Source: Trileptium ribeirensis (lineage: Eukaryota; Nematoda; Enoplea; Enoplida; Thoracostomopsidae). From it: 64,000 nucleotides of DNA. The DNA lies in the NCBI GenBank assembly GCA_030248225.1, contig JASANE010030215.1, positions 20,132 to 84,131 of the forward strand, given 5' to 3'. Both the position numbers and the translations under genes were made by a program. Each line of letters opens with the position of its first letter. The stretch's first letter is position 1. Shown piece by piece: positions 36,475 to 50,164 of this stretch. The notes beneath the pieces are model-generated. The model was not told the origin of the DNA. It was given only the letters and a program-made list of their open reading frames with translations, and did no database searches.

Positions 36475-38735
36475 ACGTGATTCTTATTATAAATTGATTA
36501 AATAGTTGAATCATATATAAACACAAATAAGATACCAAATACTTTGCCTGTTCGTCCGCTCACTATTGGTAATTTATTACGTTTACTAGTGTATCTATAT
36601 TCATGGTTATCTCTAATTTGTATATTCGGTCTAAAAATCATATTTTAATACTTTGTGACACTTTGCATATATATTCTCGAAACTCTTTGACTTTCAAATT
36701 TCATTGTCTCGCACTAATCCTGTGTATTAGATTCGATTTTTCACAACAGCTCAATTGCCAGCAAATCTCAAAATTTATCTACTCTCAAAAATCTTTACAG
36801 AGCGGTACAGTATATATTAACTATACTTAATATCGTGATATTAAGTCCGTAAAATTATGGCTTTCAGCGTATTATGTCTCTCAAATCGTAAAATAAAAGG
36901 AAAAATAAGATTCAGTTATAGTAGCATTATGATAATCTTAATACGCCAATTGTGTACTTGTAATGAACACTTGAACCGAACTAGTTTGCTTCAAAAATAC
37001 CACGATTATCAAGGTGGTGAACTGTGATTAAAATAGCATGAAGTAAAATCAGCAAATGTACTTTATGTCATTAAATAATCTGGACCTCATAATGTTTAGT
37101 ACATTTAAAGGTTAATTCACCGACTAAAAAGCCACCGAGATCAGAGCGTGATTTTTTGCGTTTGCTACAAATATGGAGCAGAAACCCCAAAAAGCTTTAA
37201 AACTAATCAGATTTTGCTGTAAATCCAATTATTTAAAATTTTTAATAAACTAAGGATATATTACGTTAAAAGCAGTTATAATTCCTGGCACTGTCAACCA
37301 CGAAATGGATAAACGTTTTTATATTCAACTCTAAGCATCACTAATGTAATTAGTTGGCAGAAATTACATCGTAATTCGATACATTGGACATCCAAAAGAA
37401 TGCATAGTTTTTCGGAAAAATTAATATTATTATTCATGATTCATTTTTAAATTAAAAATTCAATCGAAATACTTTAAAGAACTTTTAAATGGCCAGACAG
37501 TATATGGTTGATAATATATCGTGCAGCAAACACGGCGGAACAAAATATCTGATCAGTGTTAAACTTGTGTATTATTTCTTTAAGAACTATTCATCAGAGA
37601 ATAAGACAGGATGGAAGACGCCAGGACGCAGGCCGTTCCGGTCCCACCCTTCCAAATATACGTATTTTTACGAGGTATTACAGAAAATTGTGCTTTTCAT
37701 AATTTTATTTTAATTATTGGAGGACGCCGGTACTCGAGTACCTCCTCTCCCGGAATGCAAAAATATGGTGCCGGGCCTGGAAAAACGTGCGAAACGGAAA
37801 ACTCTTTTTTGTGTTGTCGTGGATTTGAATGGGAACACCTGTGTGTTGTATACATTAGAAAAGGTGGACTGACAACCACTGAAAGCATTAATCAAATGAA
37901 CAGTTTGTTTCTTTTACTATGCAAAACAGTTTGATTCTCAAACTTTCCTTGGCTGTCTTTCGTAATGAGGTAGTATTTATATCTAAACGAAGCATACATA
38001 ACATGGGAAAATTTGAATCAAAAAATTCATTCTGGTCTTATTTGTTATGCACAGCACCGCAGTTGGACTTGAAGAAAAAATACAAAATGTTTCAATATCG
38101 GTGCAGCGATAGTTACACGTAGGATTCCACTATCTTACTGCGCCAACAGTCGACGTGCTGTATCATCGCGACCAGTTGCATACTAATTCAGACAGCTGAA
38201 ACGCAGCGAGCGTAGGGAGCCCAAAGTCTACTGACGGCGCTAGGGGAAAATTTGTATTTTTGTATGATTCTGTCACGCATAACTTATTTTCGGTTGAATG
38301 AATTTTGAAAAATTTTTTGTTCGATCGAAAAAGTAATGGCGATGAGCGCTTTTGGTGAACGTGAACTGTTCCGATTTCATCTTCGGGTTCAAGATAAGAA
38401 AAACAGGTTTACAAGAATCCTTTGTCGAGGGGTACCGGTTTTTTCCAGTCAATAATATAGGATTTGCACCGAATCATGGAGTTCACCACTCATCTCATTG
38501 AGGTCTACAAACCTTGCTGACCAACGTTCTTTTGTGGGACCCTGGGCACAGTGGGACCGAATATACTTCGTTAACCATTTGCCAGAAATATATATTTTTC
38601 AAATTTCGGCATGTTATTGCGCGTTTTACTTTGCAACGAGTGTCTATTGGGTTATCCAGCACGCCGAATATGATGATTAAAATATACGACCTATATTAAA
38701 ATACAGCAATCAAATTTAGTCACCTTTTACTTGTT
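36475..38735. other. Non-coding DNA, unassigned open frames
   Basis: Open frames at 37,489-37,713 and 37,611-37,934 (+, 74 and 107 codons) overlap in different frames and match nothing I recognise. No splice-supported gene model could be built. Confidence 0.4.
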
Positions 38736-38739
38736 TACA

Positions 38740-39430
38740 AATCAGAAAATGTGTAACTGCATTTTACTCGCAAGCTTGCACAGAATGGGTATGTATGAAA
38801 TGTCATACCGTGAAAGGCTATTACATTTTAATTTAGAGCCCTTAGTGTTGCATCGGCTAAAACGTTATATCGTTATTTTGTTTAAATATGACAATGAAGA
38901 AATTCAGCTTTGCAATGACATGTATTATGTTTCACAACACGCACGCGTGGAGACAGTAGGAAAATGATTAAACTCGGATTTAGACCAAATGCGCTTAATA
39001 ATCATTTTTATTGAGAGTCAATGGCGTGTGGAACAAACTGTTTTGAGGGGTGGAAACACTGAACAGTCCGTTGACTCTAGAAAACTTAAAATTACATTAA
39101 ATAAGTTTGATCTAAAAGTTTTTTAATGTTGAGTAGAAATCTTTAATGAAATGTGATATTTACACCTGTCCTCACTTTCAACGTACAGACAAATATCCAG
39201 ATGTTTGTGGAGTTTTCCCTCTCTGGTCATATTTCAGCTATTAACGCATTTGGAAGCGTATTTATTAGTGATGTACAAATTATACGTTTATATGATTAAC
39301 ATGCCGGCATTCGGTAAGCCATTGCTTAAGTTTCGAGCTCGCTGTCATGACGTTATTACGCTGATTCTCCGACTACCAGTATGTAATTTGTTAATAAACT
39401 TTGTTGTTGTTGTTGTTGTTATTGCTGTTG
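38740..39430 (+). pseudogene. LINE (non-LTR retrotransposon) 3' fragment
   Basis: The reading at 38,731-38,967 contains YRERLLHFNLEPLVLHRLKR, which fits the pattern found just after the reverse transcriptase domain of CR1/RTE-like LINEs (Y-x-x-RL-x-x-L-x-L-x-x-L-x-x-RR). The frame closes soon after. About 430 bases later come AATAAA (39,392) and a run of TTG triplets (39,400-39,435), a typical LINE tail. The reverse transcriptase itself is missing, so this is a 5'-truncated dead insertion. Confidence 0.5.
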
Positions 39431-39435
39431 TTGTT

Positions 39436-40800
39436 TCTTTTCAGCATATTACTGAAGAATTGCTAATTTTTGGTGTTTTGCGTGAATTCACAATTTTTAT
39501 TTTTGGAATCACATAAAACCTCGCGGCGTCGAGCCAGGTCTGTTGTCTGGAGCACTTGCATGACCATAATTAATCGAACCATCTTGTAGCTTCAGAAAAA
39601 TTTGTCGCTTTTTACAGTCTTTTCATTGTCGCATGTCCGAATTTTGAACGCGCCGAGCTAGTTAGGTTTTTTACACTCGTTCTGAAGTACAATATAAACG
39701 ATTTTTGACGAGTAATAGCAGCAGCACGAGTATATTTACTGGCTGTCGGTGGACACGTAATTTTTTGTGGCCATCACGGTCTGTAGGTCCTTTTTTCGCA
39801 GCGCCATTATGGGTACCAATACATTTGTTATCATACAACTAGAAAAACAAATTTAAATTTTGCAAAAAGTTGAAACAATAGTTATGCAATAAAGTTTGCA
39901 AGTACTGCTAAGTAGTTTGTTTAATATATTTTTCATCAGTAAATTTAATTTTAGAAATACAATAATTTCATTCAATACAATGATTAATGCTAATAGATGA
40001 GCTGCTTTTATTTTTGGTAACCGCGATCTTTACTACTTGTTGTTATTGCAGATGCTGAATAAATAACTCTTGTAGTATATTTTATTTTAAAAAGTACGTG
40101 CTGTGAAGAGAAAAATGATTACAAGATTACAATGATTAAATGGTTAATTTTTCAAGATGTTTGACATTTAAGAATACGTAAATTTTTCTCTCGAACGCAA
40201 TCAATGCACTGAACCACTTTTGAAAACTGCACCAAAAGTATAATTGCCGCTCAATTTCTACATTATTTTGCTTCCAAACATTATGCCAAACCTTGAGGAT
40301 TTTCTTATTAATTCGTAAACAATTCACAAAATACTGCAGTATTTTCAATATAACGTTAAATGGGGAAGCTAATTTTACTAGTGAAGCTCGCTTACGAGCC
40401 AGAATTCGAGTGGTGAGAACAATCCCTCGAAGTCTGTTGTAGAAATCACACACAAACAAAGCCTACACACAGTACGCAGGCGCAGCATTATATAAACCGT
40501 GAGTGATGAGTCATATTTACGCCCACGTCTTTTGATAGCCAACGTATGCAGTAGACAAAACATCATACAACGAGTACAAAAACAATGAACTAACAATTTA
40601 ATAATTCAATAAAACCCTAACTTGACCGTGAAAAGAACGTTAAAGAATTCATACCGACACTTGAGAAAAATCTCATTTTTCATACCAAGTATGAAGCAGA
40701 AGTGTGAAAAATATTTGCCTCACAATATTTTTGACACTCGCAATGAGCTTGTTGGCCCAGAAAATTCTATATAAGACACTAAAAGCAACAAAAACACACA
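39436..40800. other. Non-coding AT-rich DNA
   Basis: No supported gene. The 107-codon minus-strand frame at 40,136-40,459 has no recognised motif. Confidence 0.5.
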
Positions 40801-41265
40801 TTTAGGTGCATTTCCCACGGCTTTTCACCAAATATGAAATTTGGCGCCAACTATAAGCTTATAGACTCCAGATTGGGAAGTAGTTGAAAAACTTGTTATA
40901 TATCATTGGAAAGCCCCGGTAAAGCTACATCGAAAAGGCCTATTAGTTTGCGGATACATCGTTTACTTATTGAAAAAGGTCGCAAAAACTGGAGGGTGTG
41001 CCCGAAAAATGGGCCAAAATGTCGTCATTTTGCCCCATAACTTTTCCCACGGGAAAAAATTCAAAAATCGGGCTCCGTCACTACACCTAAATCGACCACT
41101 GCGGTTCGAATGAGCTATCTTGCATCAAAATCCGCCTAACCGTTATCGAGATCCAGGTGCGACAGACACACCGACACACACAGACAGGGCCTCCTCAACC
41201 ACCCCTCCAGAGCCAAACTTGAAAATTCTCGTTCCACTTGCTCGCTTCGCTCTCTCATTCCACTC
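40801..41265. repeat. Dispersed non-coding repeat with CAGACA block
   Basis: GC-richer insert with GGGCCAAAATGTCGTCATTT, a CGACAGACACACCGACACAC block at about 41,159 and TCGCTTCGCTCTC near the end. The layout mirrors the head of the 35.5-kb repeat on the other strand. No coding capacity. Confidence 0.4.
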
Positions 41266-42198
41266 GAATTCAAATACATTTTTGGAAATCTTACAATCGT
41301 CGATGTTACAATAATTTGAATAATATATGTCTATATATGTTTATAAACCAAAAGTTTTACGGCCATGACATTGTTTTCGGGTTTTATCTAACTACGTATG
41401 ACACATCCTTATCCTTACAGGTACTAGACATTGCTATAGTAGGCCTACACAACTTAATGGGAGTTAATATGATTTATTAATGTATATAGTATTATTAACA
41501 AATAAGAATGTATCTAATTTTTGATCTCCGGCGTTGTCGTCGAATCGCCCTGCAACAGCGGCGATGAAACTGCGATATCAAAATAGTGGTAAACTGTATG
41601 GCGTCACTCGGCACTACGAAGTTGGCTGCCAAAACAGCTTTTGAATCTGTTCAACATTACCATCGTGTTTGTACGATATGCATGGTGACAAGAAAAATGT
41701 GAATTCGCATTTAAAGAAGCTAAATAGTTGGATGAGAAATCTTTGTCGAGTAAATGCAATGGATAGGGATCCTATGTGAAGTCAACTTTGCTTTACCTTC
41801 ATGATGCCTTTGTAATCTGCTTTCACCCAAGATTTGGGTGACAAACCCGCATTATATTTATATCGAAGCAGGCTACTGACAAGAAATTTGTTACTTATTT
41901 TGAAGCACAGCCAATGCATGTCTCGGTGTTGAATACACAAAAAGTTTGCATTGAACTTTATAAAGCACTAGGAATAACGAGTTATTAGTTGTATCAGTGG
42001 CTAGACGGCCACAGACATATGACTAAACGTAAATTTTACTGCGCCATTCGACGCGTGACATTTCTTGCCAAATAATGTCCTAAGAAAGAAAACCATGTAA
42101 AACACGAAATACAACAATTTGAAAATAAGGCAAACGTCAAGTGCAAATAGCGAACGATAAGCTAAGACAGTATATAAAATGTTTTAAAGCGTAAGAAA
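41266..42198. other. Non-coding DNA
   Basis: I see no supported gene or repeat here. Confidence 0.5.
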
Positions 42199-42275
42199 GG
42201 TAAGTAGCTCGACAGCTAAATGTTTGGAATTACGATTTGTAGGCACCTAATCTTTGGTTCGAGTCTGCTTATTCT
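42199..42275 (+). repeat. tRNA-derived sequence (Thr-like), decayed
   Basis: It has an A-box-like TAGCTCGACAGCTAAATG, an anticodon-loop-like TTTGTAG (would read TGT) and a B box GGTTCGAGTC. The weak acceptor stem pairs GTAAGTA with TGCTTAT. Stems are too damaged for a working tRNA; a SINE head or tRNA pseudogene fits better. Confidence 0.35.
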
Positions 42276-42587
42276 CTTCCAATTTTGTCACACATGTGCG
42301 ACATACGCGTAAACCATTTATTGATTCCAGTGTATATAAGCAATTATTGATCAGGATTTTGTCGGCGAGCTTTGTAGATATGCTTTTCATAACTAAAGCT
42401 ATGAACTGTTAACAGATGAAGCCGCTGTGACCCATTTCTTTTAAGAACAAACAAACAATCTGCCTAAAAATTTCACCGCAGTTTCAATTTTCCACAATAT
42501 AGTGTGCTAAATTTATTTAAAATTTTTATGGTATAAACAAATACTACTAGTAATTACATGTATCATACCAGTCCCGCGGGTATCCTA

Positions 42588-42725
42588 AGTGAGGCCACCT
42601 AAACCGTATCAGTGAGAACCCATTAAGCCGTGTCAGTTAGGCCCCCAGGCCGATGCTCTCAAACCGTGGCAATGAGACCGTCCCAAATTATGCTAGTGAG
42701 GCCCTCCAAATCATGTCAGTGAGGA
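42588..42725. repeat. Minisatellite, ~24-bp unit, 5-6 diverged copies
   Basis: Units follow AGTGAGGCCNCCNAAACCGTGTC, starting at 42,588, 42,611, 42,635, 42,671, 42,695 and 42,718; one unit is 36 bp. An open frame running out of the array (42,653-42,901) ends in a hydrophobic stretch, but I have no support for a gene. Confidence 0.75.
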
Positions 42726-42729
42726 CTTT

Positions 42730-44680
42730 AAGAACAGCAGTTTTACCCACACATGATTTGCAACGCTCAAATTCAACAATTACGGCGCAAATATTAAATC
42801 CACCAGTAAAGAAAGTTATTTTATGCTGGTTAAATTTTTGCATTGTGTCTATTCTCATACTACTTTGTCTAAAACTTTACAAATGCAAAAAAGTACCATA
42901 ATGAGTCGCTCATTTCGAGTAATTTGAACAACACCAATATCTGGTATAATACAATTTAACCATCACTGTTGCATTGACTGAGGTCCCCTTGAGTGGGTGA
43001 CCCTTCGCTTTTGGTATATGTGGTTCTAACCACGGAACAGTATCATACAGAAGTCCTACTTCGTATGGCGGCCGTGACTGCGTGGTTTAGCCCGCTGTAA
43101 TCAACCAGATTGTAGCAAATTCTGCGTCATGAAAGTTTTCTTCGGTTTTAGTATTTTTGCCACAAAATTATTGCATTGCCTCCTTTTTTCCTAGCGCGTA
43201 TAGCACGTTGTGCCGTAGATGCTGCAATTTTATTGCAAACAGTACCTTATCTTTCTTTTTGGCGTATCCATCGATGCTAATTTTAATTCCAAGAACATTG
43301 TTGTATCACTTTTAGTAGAAAATATCTGTCAGTCTAGCACAAAAATTCTGTGCGGTAACTTGTTTTTCGCCTGCGGAGCTTGGCTTACTATTTAGGTTTG
43401 TTTGATAGATTTAAACATGCTGTTGCTTCGATGTGTAACCAACGTTATAAGTTCACTCCATTTTCTGATTTTACGAGAAAACACAAGTTTAAACAAATTT
43501 ACAGTGTAAAAAAAGTTTTATATTTAAGCGGGTTAATATGGAATCCAATGGCCTTTCGACACCGAGTGCCTATCGATACTGTGTACTGAAAAGTCATCTA
43601 AACTATTATAGTACAGCGTCTGACCCATACAGTGTCAAGGTGAATAATTTTTTCTTTAACGAGATAATACTTTGGCATAGCACATAATGTTGAGCAACGG
43701 ATGTATTTGAAGTTTAACAAGATACTATGTTATCATACCAATCGAGTTGAAAGTAAATATTCGCTCCGCCGACGACGAAAGGCAAGTCGTCAGCTCAACA
43801 GCTGGCCAACCGCCAATGTACAGCTGATTGCCAAGATGCTTCTCCCACTACGATACGAATTTCATTTTGTACGATTCTTCATTATTGTAAATTTTGCTCG
43901 ACTAACTTGTGAAGGCTTTGTTAAAGTGCCGAATTCTATGCCTTTAAAGACTATTGCCGAATTTCGCTACATTTATTGTTGGGATGTATCATTGAATTTT
44001 GACTCATATTTAGTGAAATAATAAACATATTATATATGCTTAAAAATGATTATACCGTCAAAATCCTTGAATGTTGGTTATTGGTGGTTAAATTAAGAAC
44101 TTTCGGTAGTCTGGTTTAATTCATTTGGTCTCAAGCAGGAAATATAAAGGGCCGCAACGTTTTTGCTGAATGTTTGTTAGGCAAAAATTGTAACAGCCGG
44201 CTTACGGCCGTTAATAGCCAGGAATTGTTACGGGCGACTGTTGGCCGATGGACGGGATGAAATAGCCGGGCCGTTGTTTAAAACTACATGTCTACATGTC
44301 TGCAACATGTGCTGTAAGTAAATCCACCTTATTAGAAGCTAAGGATTTTTGTTTATGTTCTTTTTCATAAGGACAAAAGCTACTAGATTCTTCATACAAA
44401 TTGTTGGGTTACTACAGTTTTGGGATCATATGTTTAAGTTAAAGCCTGTAATTTTTTGATCTACGCTTTTATAGCTCTGCTCGCAATACCTGTGAAACTA
44501 TACAGTCTCGACATTAGCATTTAAATTCTTCGTTTATCAATACACATCAATGCAGTAAACGACATAGCAACGTCTTCACACACTGTTTCATAGCGCCATG
44601 TTAGTCCCATAATGATTATATGTGTTAGGAGCATCATTTATTGGCTTGGAACAAAAACGACTTCAGGCGTAAAAATTCAG
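42730..44680. other. Non-coding DNA
   Basis: No supported gene. The 106-codon + frame at 43,701-44,021 has a basic stretch (SLRRRRKASR) and no known domain. Confidence 0.45.
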
Positions 44681-44681
44681 G

Positions 44682-44756
44682 TGCAGGCGGGAGTTGAACA
44701 CACGCCGTCTGGACAAGTAGGACGCGACAATTCGCTAGATCATTCGGCCACATTTT
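44682..44756 (-). repeat. tRNA-derived sequence (class II-like), decayed
   Basis: Read on the minus strand it has an A box TGGCCGAATGATCTAGCG and a B box GTTCAACTCCC at suitable spacing, as in Leu/Ser-type tRNAs. The stems are imperfect and there is no long variable-arm pairing, so a tRNA-headed SINE or pseudogene is likelier than a working tRNA. Confidence 0.4.
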
Positions 44757-44759
44757 AAC

Positions 44760-45580
44760 AGACGTGTCCTGTATTACATTGCGGGTCTTTTTAACTGTGG
44801 TGCCAGTTTGTTATAGAGGTTTGAAAAGGTGCTGATATCCTAGTCTTAATAAGTTAGCGCTGATAAAATGTAATTAACAGCAAAAAACCAGACCAACATT
44901 GCAGAAATAAAATGCGGAATACTAGCACTCAAATTTCACGGTTACAGCCTGTAAAACCTTTACAAAATCACTACACATTTAGAAACATGATTTGAATCAT
45001 CGGGTTATATCTTAGCCAATGCGTCTTTCTAGCTTGCTCAACCACTGCAAAAATCAGTAAGATTGCTGCAGCAGTTGTTTAATTTACTCAAAGACGACGC
45101 AGCAGCAGAGAGACAATTGATGATTGCTATTAGCTGGGGACGGTAAATATTGTATTTTCATCGTTAGGATGTTTTACACCATTCGACAATGCGCTCGAAC
45201 TATTCAAAATAGGATCAAAGTTAATTTAAAAGATTCACTCAATAATCGGTACACTTATATTCACACTAATAAAATTCATATTTTAATGCCACTCCGTCAT
45301 ACAATGACAACTCTGCAGTAAAGAGTTTGCACCTAAAATTGTGTGCTGTTGGATTCATATTGCCCATGTTGGACTAGGTCTTTTTTAGTTACACGCTAAT
45401 CCGCTTTAATTGCGTACTACTGGCTTATTCTCTCGCTAAATCAGTTCGTGACCTAGAAACTGTAGCGTTGAGCGAAAATCACAATTCTAGCTTGTGTACT
45501 CGAAACGATTTGCTGTAATCAATACGTAGGTGGTGCACACAGTTATTAGCTTACGATCTAGTGTAATAACCGGTGACGCA
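44760..45580. other. Non-coding DNA up to the composition change
   Basis: No gene seen. Base composition shifts from AT-rich to near-even at about 45.58 kb. Confidence 0.45.
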
Positions 45581-47326
45581 GCTGCATGGCGCAACTTCCT
45601 AACACCATGCCCATACGACCCCGGCTATCGTAACCTCAAGGGTGGACCGTGAATACTAAATTTTGAACCTATTCTTGGTCAGACCCAAGAAGCTACGCAG
45701 CTTAGCAGGCCGCAGGCGCGCTTCACGGGGTGTGTTCGGACCCCGCCCGAAGGGTTGCGCACGTGTCTAGTATCGGGTATGATTTCGGAGGTCCCCCAGG
45801 GAGGCTAGCACCGACACCTGCTCGCAGGTCATGGAGCTTAGCCGCTATTCCCTATCTTAGACTCATCGGAAGTTGTTTAACTCTATTTTAGCGTAGTGAG
45901 TTTTGAAATAAAACGTGAAAGTGTCCCTAGAAATTTGAAGCTCAAGCTGATTTGCTTAGATAAAATCACGGTATGCTCCGTGTTAGAGCATTGACCTATG
46001 TGGCCCCCACAGGGTCCCGACGAGCCCTGAGTGTTTAATGTCGGATTATCAATGGCGTGGCCTGCGTTTTTTCAATGTATTTTATTTCGATGAAATTAGT
46101 CAGAATCCTGATTGAACTTTTCATGTTATTGTCAGGAACGAGTTAACTTTTTCAACGTTATTTCTCAGATTCTACTCATTGATTCCAGAGAAACACGAAA
46201 TAGAGTTGATAGAAGGCCATGCTCGTCAGGGCTTGCGACATTCTCGCACACAAGCCATGGCGAACAGGGTCTGCTCGTCCGAGCGGACAAACCATGTAGC
46301 AAGTAGAAAATTCCTAGCGCCTCGGATTGAGTTAAGTCTGAACACAGAGTTTAGAATACAAAGTTTATTTTAATAATCAAGACTTATCAAGGGACGAGTG
46401 TCTTCCGAACGTGTCGGGAAGCCTAACAACAGCTCAAGGGAGTCGCTTCAGTCCTGTACATTATGGGGCGTAAGACATTAAAACGGGCAAAAGGGACGGA
46501 GCATGCAGCTCCACGCGCGAGCGTGGACTAGGGGCGGTTATCCCTGCTTCACTCAATGTTAGCGAACTAATCAGCTATGCAGTGCACTAAGCAGGGGCCC
46601 TAGGGTGCTTCAGAAAACGCTCCTAAATGGAGATCGCTCTGGGCGACGAATGCTTGAGCGGGGCTAAGGAAAACGATATTCGGGACTGACTACGCGAGCT
46701 CTACAGCATGGTCAGAACACTGCTCAACCAATATTGCCTGCAACATCTAATAAGGAGCACCTAATCACTTATCCTGAGACAGTCCGGCACTGGCGCCTAT
46801 AAATTTTTCCATCCTATTGTGTTCGATGACAGTTTCTACCGAAACATACGACTGACCGAACGACGGAGATGGGGGGGCAAGAAAAGCGGAAAAACGGAAG
46901 GGTTCCCTTTTTGTTCACGCCGACTGGGCACGATCGGGGTTGCAGCGCGGCGTGAGGTATCCGTCTAAACAGTTTGCGGGACGATCGTCCAGCCAGTTGC
47001 AGTCCCGTTGACCTAAATGGTCAGTTGGGTTCTCTTTGATTTTGAGTTTGTGTTTTGGTAGAGGCGGCGAGTCCTTTTCTGGCGGACCGCACCTATCCAA
47101 AGGCTGAATGAGGCTTGTTTCCTACCTAGAGGGGTCTTTTGCGCCACTGGGGTCCTAGGCGATCGGTCCGGGACGCATTTGCGTCCTTTGGTTCGTTCTT
47201 AGGTTGTTTAACTTTTGACTCTCCCTAACGCCTATCTTTTTGGTTGCACTGCGAGGTCGCAGTGTTTAAACTGCACTGTAGTGCAGTTGAGTTATTACCA
47301 ACGTAATACTAAACGTTGGTGTGCAC

Positions 47327-47405
47327 CTATGGCTGAATGGTTAAGACTTAGAACTCTGCAGCGGACTTAAATTCTCCGTGCAGGTTCAACTCATGATACG
47401 GGAAA
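47327..47405 (+). repeat. tRNA-like sequence (Leu/Ser-type A and B boxes)
   Basis: A box TGGCTGAATGGTTAAG and B box GGTTCAACTC are clear and about 40 bases apart; a loop-like CTTAAAT lies between. The acceptor ends do not pair well, so it is probably a SINE head or a pseudogene. Confidence 0.35.
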
Positions 47406-49819
47406 TATAGCTCGCTGCTTACTGAACTTGTATAGAGGATGAAACCTGGCATACATAGTACATAGCCTAACGGGCACTCATGATAAATAGTGAAACCTGG
47501 CTAAACTCAGCGATCGACTCGCTCCAACAAGAAAAAAAGGGTTTTGCTCTCGCCCGGTTTGGGGCCAAAAAGGCCAGGGCGAGGAGGTAAGTTTTCTTTA
47601 GCTTTAGAAAGTCTTAAAATTTTGTTTAAGGCGGGGACACAATGTGTTTCTCCCGCAACAGCGGTTTTCTAGCGATGGCTCAGAAGGCGAGCCTTAATTT
47701 TGGTCCTTTTGGACAATGGTCTCGAGAGAAGACCATGGCGTAGTGCTATGGGGAACACTAGTGAATGTAATAGTTTTGATCACGTTCTTATTTGGGTCCA
47801 AAACTGGAGTATTACCACCAAACGATGCACCATCGTCACCGTTCGAGGTCGGCTAAATTTTGCTCAGCTGGAGGCGTGACCCTCCGGCTCATTTTGAAGA
47901 AGGCGGGGGGGTTCTGGAGGGATGTTCACAGTTAATCCGGTCAGTCGTCACGAAGAAACTCGTACTCCAATGAGATGCTTACAGAAGTGATTGAAATGCT
48001 CTAAAGTTAAAATCAAACGATGTAAATCGAGACGATCCCTAGACAGCAAACACCTTAAACTCAAGTGATAACACCTAGAATTTGATATGTCTTTTGTATT
48101 CCCAAATTTGCTTAACTCAAGAGTGAAGTGAAATTTTAAGGGTTTCCTAAAACCCGACGGAGGCTAGTCCTCCGTCCCTAATCTGCGTTTCTGTCCAAGC
48201 CCAAACACGGCATGAGCGTTGGACGATCCACTAAGCTACAATTTTGTAAACCAAAACAGTAAAGCCATTGAACAATTTCCTAATTTCGGTGGCATGCACG
48301 TTCCCAAAATTTTACCGTGGTCGGCTCAGGAAAATTCGTTGGTCCTAACTCGCAAGAAGCAATTCATGTAAAACGTGGACGAGAAGCGTCCATTTTATTG
48401 TGTCTTACCTAAGACCACGGGGAATCAGACTGACTTCGAACTGGTTGGTTAGTTTTCCTCGTGCTCGGTACCTACGCGTCCTAAGTCGCCTCGCGCTCTC
48501 ACCCTGGAGTTCGGTCCTGAGTGTTTATTCAAGTTGGGGCTGTGTGTAGCATTTCGTCGGGAAACCCCGGGTTAAGCTCGAAAAGTGTTGATTCTGTTTA
48601 TGCAAAGAGGACACGCTACATTCATGGGTTACCTATACGAACGGCCTGTTACAGTTCACTCAACAGGGAAACTAAACCCCTGTAAACGCCGATCCTTTTC
48701 ACACTTACAAATGTCGATCCTCGGGGCAGCACCAGCTGAACCCCCTTCGCGAGGTGTATACCTACGCGGAAATCCTTCACGACCGATCCAGCGAATGAAG
48801 CGAAAAACGGAAAAACAAAAGCCACCGAGCAGTTGGAAAGAACGAACAATCAATGTTAAAAGTCACGCGTCGGAGCCGGTCAGTAAAGTCGACCGAACTC
48901 CGCGCTGCCGAAGTCAAACTGATTCCAAGATTCTCGAGCGACATCCCTAACCTCAAAATTTTCTGCTGTAGTTTAGGATGGCGATTTTGTCGCTGTCCAA
49001 TCGTTGGCGACTTCTTGACGCCCACTTTTTTGGGTTTTCTGTTTAGTGTCCAATTGGGGACACTTCCGGAAAATGAAGTCTTGACGGCTACCGTAAACCG
49101 TCGACGTCCTTAGAGAGAGTCGGCTTCAATTAAGTTTGCCGACTTTAAGTTCTAATCTTCCGAGTACTCGGAAGTTGACCATCTGTGATTTTAACTCCGA
49201 TTTTCTCATGAAACTTGAGCTTGTAAGCTTGAGTAACCTGTAATTAGCGCCGGATGTTCTTTGAAATCCAATCCAACGCCCACGTCGTTAAGATGACATC
49301 CGGTCCCAAGATGGTTGAATCGTCACCCAATTCCCTGTAATGTCCTTAAAAGTTGCAATCTGTCCCTTATTTTGGACTGTTCAAATTTCCTGTCCTAATT
49401 GGGTCGGCAAACAACGACTTCCCCTTTATGATCGAGATATGCCGCTCGTCGAGTTAACTCAATTTCGTCATGGAAAGTGACCCGAGTCGCGAGGACACAG
49501 CAAAACGTCGAAAAACTCAAGCTTAATTTAAAATCTTCAGCGAATCCTCTCGTTTCGACGGCTTGCGGGGGGGGGGAACCGATGACGGGAAAGCGCCCGT
49601 CTCGAGGCCAGAGACGGGGTGGATCCTCTACACTCCTGTCTGGTCAGGCGCCCGACTCCCGGGCCCCTAGAGTCCGCGGGAGGGCTCTAAAGTCACCCCC
49701 CGTTCGTCCAGTCCGTCCATACTCTGTCCGTCCGTAAAACTCTGAAATTTTGTCAATTTTAGTGTGTCGTGTCCTTGTCTGTCCATCCTTATGTTGTGTC
49801 CTTATATTTGGTCACATGC

Positions 49820-49890
49820 ATATCTATATATATATATATATACATACATGTATACACATAAACACATGCACAAACACATACACACTACAC
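49820..49890. repeat. Microsatellite, (TA)n then ACACAT-rich
   Basis: About 20 bases of alternating TA starting near 49,825 lead into a run of CACATA/CACATG words. Simple sequence only. Confidence 0.85.
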
Positions 49891-50164
49891 ATGAGACATA
49901 TTGGCGTCCTGAGCGACAGAAAGGTCGCTCAGGATAAACACATACTCATAGCACACCAAAAACAACAACAACATCAACGACAACAGAGCGACAAAGAAAA
50001 CCGACCAGAAACGTCGGTTAGAGAGAGAAAACGAGGACAAAATCGAAAGGACAACGAGGACACGAGGAGGGCGTGGGAAGGGTAGCGGGACAAGAGTAAC
50101 CCGGGAGGATTTTCGAGGGGCTGGGGCCAAATTTGGTCCCAGGACGGAAAACGGGGTCGATTGA

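Noticed and set aside
42199..42275. Working tRNA-Thr gene
   Set aside because: Boxes are present but stems have too many mismatches.
46790..46830. LTR promoter on the + strand (CTATAAATTT)
   Set aside because: Single TATA-like word with no paired LTR, primer site or + strand retroelement ORF.
48585..49113. Overlapping open frames on both strands, 60-121 codons
   Set aside because: Occur because the GC-richer stretch has fewer stops; no domains and no agreement on a frame.
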